The notes under the pieces are model-generated. The model saw nothing but the letters and a program-made list of their open reading frames with translations. It had not been told where the DNA came from and made no database searches. Shown piece by piece: positions 62,886 through 64,000 of a stretch of 64,000 bases of DNA. The position numbers were made by a program, and so were the translations under genes. The stretch is from Brevibacillus fortis (GTDB lineage: Bacteria > Bacillota > Bacilli > Brevibacillales > Brevibacillaceae), in assembly GCF_003013395.1 (NCBI RefSeq), contig NZ_PXZM01000007.1:36153-100152 (forward strand). The letters are read 5' to 3'. Each line of letters starts with the position of its first letter. Position 1 is the first letter of the stretch.

Positions 62886-63508
62886 TGGCTACCAATCATC
62901 ATGCAGTATTGCCTGACGAACCAGAAAAAGCCACCCTTGAAGGCAAGAATAAGGTTCTTGGCTTCTGGCTCTTCCTCGGTGGAGAGACAGTTCTCTTCGG
63001 TTCCTTGTTTGCAACATTTATCGCTCTTCGTGATCAGGCAAATGGTGGACCAACGTCCCAAGCGTTGTTTGACATGAATCTCGTTGCTGTGGCAACACTA
63101 CTCTTGCTCACCAGCTCGATGACAAGTGTTATGGCCACACTGGCTCTCCACAAGAAAGACCTGAAGAAGATTCAGCTATGGCTGACAATCACCGTATTGC
63201 TCGGTCTTGGATTCCTTGCTTTGGAGATTTACGAGTTCGTGCACTATGTGAATGAAGGACTGAAAATGTCAACGAGTGCATTTTCATCTGCCTTCTACAC
63301 ATTGGTTGGATTCCACGGAGCTCACGTAGCGTTCGGGATTTGTTGGATCATCCTTTTGCAATTATCAGCGACGAAAAAGGGCCTGACGGTAGTAACTGCA
63401 CCAAAGTTCTATCTGGCATGTCTGTACTGGCACTTTATCGACGTAGTATGGGTATTCATCTTTACCGTGGTATATCTCATGGGTATGATCGGTGGAAAGG
63501 TGGGATAA
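62885..63508 (+). CDS. ctaE: Cytochrome c oxidase subunit III
   Basis: 207 residues, five membrane helices, short form as in Bacillales. Features: VLGFWLFLGGETVLFGSLFA, the conserved Glu in FLALEIYEFVHYV and GFHGAHVAFGICWIILLQ, then YWHFIDVVWVFIFTVVYL. The ATG overlaps the ctaD stop (TAATG). Stabilises subunit I. Confidence 0.95.
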   Translation: MATNHHAVLPDEPEKATLEGKNKVLGFWLFLGGETVLFGSLFATFIALRDQANGGPTSQALFDMNLVAVATLLLLTSSMTSVMATLALHKKDLKKIQLWLTITVLLGLGFLALEIYEFVHYVNEGLKMSTSAFSSAFYTLVGFHGAHVAFGICWIILLQLSATKKGLTVVTAPKFYLACLYWHFIDVVWVFIFTVVYLMGMIGGKVG

Positions 63509-63511
63509 TCT

Positions 63512-63829
63512 ATGGGAGCACAAGCTCATAATGAAGAGGTACGTAAGCCGAAAGTTAAACACGATGGTCCGAAAAGACATCTGGTTGCTTTCATCGGATC
63601 TCTCGTATTGACTGCACTGGCATTTATTGCAGTGGCGTATGAAGCGATTCCAGTAGGTTTTACCGTACCATTCATCGTAGCACTGGCCTTTGTTCAAGCG
63701 TTCTTCCAGCTGTATGTCTGGATGCACATGGATCAAAAAGGTCATGAGTTTGCACGGATCAGTATTTTTGCAGGATTGTTCGTAATCCTGTTAGCGATTT
63801 TCGTCTTTATTTTCTGGGTGTGGATCTAG
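63512..63829 (+). CDS. ctaF: Cytochrome c oxidase subunit IV
   Basis: 105 residues, three membrane helices (~27-45, ~49-70, ~81-104), hydrophilic N-terminus (VRKPKVKHDGPKRHLVAFIG), and the family stretch FVQAFFQLYVWMHMDQKGHE. Starts three bases after the ctaE stop region with GGTGGGAT upstream. Small accessory subunit of the oxidase. Terminator follows. Confidence 0.92.
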   Translation: MGAQAHNEEVRKPKVKHDGPKRHLVAFIGSLVLTALAFIAVAYEAIPVGFTVPFIVALAFVQAFFQLYVWMHMDQKGHEFARISIFAGLFVILLAIFVFIFWVWI

Positions 63830-63846
63830 GAAGTGGAGCGATGCGG

Positions 63847-63880
63847 GAGGACAGACATTGGGTCTGTCCTCTTTTTTTTT
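63847..63880 (+). terminator. Terminator of ctaCDEF
   Basis: GAGGACAGA / TCTGTCCTC around CATTGGG, then nine T. Confidence 0.9.
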
Positions 63881-63897
63881 TGTTGGTTTTGTAAGTA

Positions 63898-64000
63898 GCT
63901 GTAGTGGAGGGGAAGAAGCGAATTTCCAGTCTACGCTTCGGCCTACGCCCCGCTGAGGGATTGACTGTCCGCTCCGGAAAAAATGCACTGACCCCTGTCA
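63898..64000. repeat. Second copy of the palindromic intergenic repeat, cut by window edge
   Basis: GCTGTAGTGGAGGGGAAGAAGC opens a stretch matching 51660-51740 with few differences (AATTTCCAGTCTACGCTTCG, GCCTACGCCCCGCTG, GACTGTCCGCTCCGG). Similarity ends near 63979. The other half, if present, lies outside. Confidence 0.75.

Overview
The window looks like chromosome of a Brevibacillus-type, endospore-forming Gram-positive bacterium of the Bacillales. This rests on strong AGGAGG ribosome sites with TTG/GTG starts, a GerA-type spore germinant-receptor locus, a GlpP-antiterminated glycerol regulon, EcsAB, and a caa3-type cytochrome oxidase whose subunit II carries a fused cytochrome c. From about 15.3 kb onward the genes are fairly GC-rich; the first 15.3 kb are visibly AT-rich and foreign. 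No rRNA, tRNA or CRISPR was seen.

1-15.3 kb: right-hand part of an integrated genomic island whose left end lies outside the window. Its right end holds a leftward four-gene operon: three large tyrosine recombinases and one coiled-coil protein. Order and sizes match the GInt (ginABCD) type of island, related to Tn554-like TnpABC. The island has interrupted the resident helicase gene mrfA (yprA): only its last ~200 codons remain at 15.3-15.9 kb, followed by intact mrfB (yprB). The island itself carries a complete, diverged mrfA plus a truncated start of mrfB (6.06-8.55 kb), so it appears to bring its own replacement for the gene it breaks. Other cargo: a HAD phosphatase-DprA-phosphoribosyltransferase cassette (0.86-3.65 kb), a small Cys-rich protein, a DGQHR (DndB-like) protein, two XRE regulators and a nest of Tn3-family inverted repeats with a scrap of transposase (0.47-0.75 kb).

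15.3-30 kb: mrfB, a metallo-beta-lactamase-fold hydrolase, a secreted erythromycin-esterase-like protein, an acetyltransferase divergent from a MocR-type regulator that lacks the PLP lysine, a TetR/SMR efflux pair, and the glycerol regulon glpF-glpK-glpD-glpP with two antiterminator-type leaders. A patch of decayed fragments (MocR, proline dehydrogenase) follows.

30-46.5 kb: a leftward operon joining a membrane protein, CcdA, a ResA/TlpA thioredoxin, an OmpR-type regulator and a histidine kinase (probable envelope redox sensing). Opposite it runs a rightward eight-gene operon of an exported protein, an ABC transporter, a coiled-coil membrane protein, MoxR ATPase, DUF58 protein and two VWA membrane proteins.

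46.5-64 kb: a membrane-fused multicopper-oxidase homologue that has lost copper ligands, a methyltransferase, a chemotaxis receptor, EcsAB, a SurA-like protein without a rotamase domain, a GerA/GerC germination locus without a B subunit, a short-chain dehydrogenase and ctaCDEF. A palindromic intergenic repeat occurs after the chemotaxis receptor and again after ctaF at the window edge.
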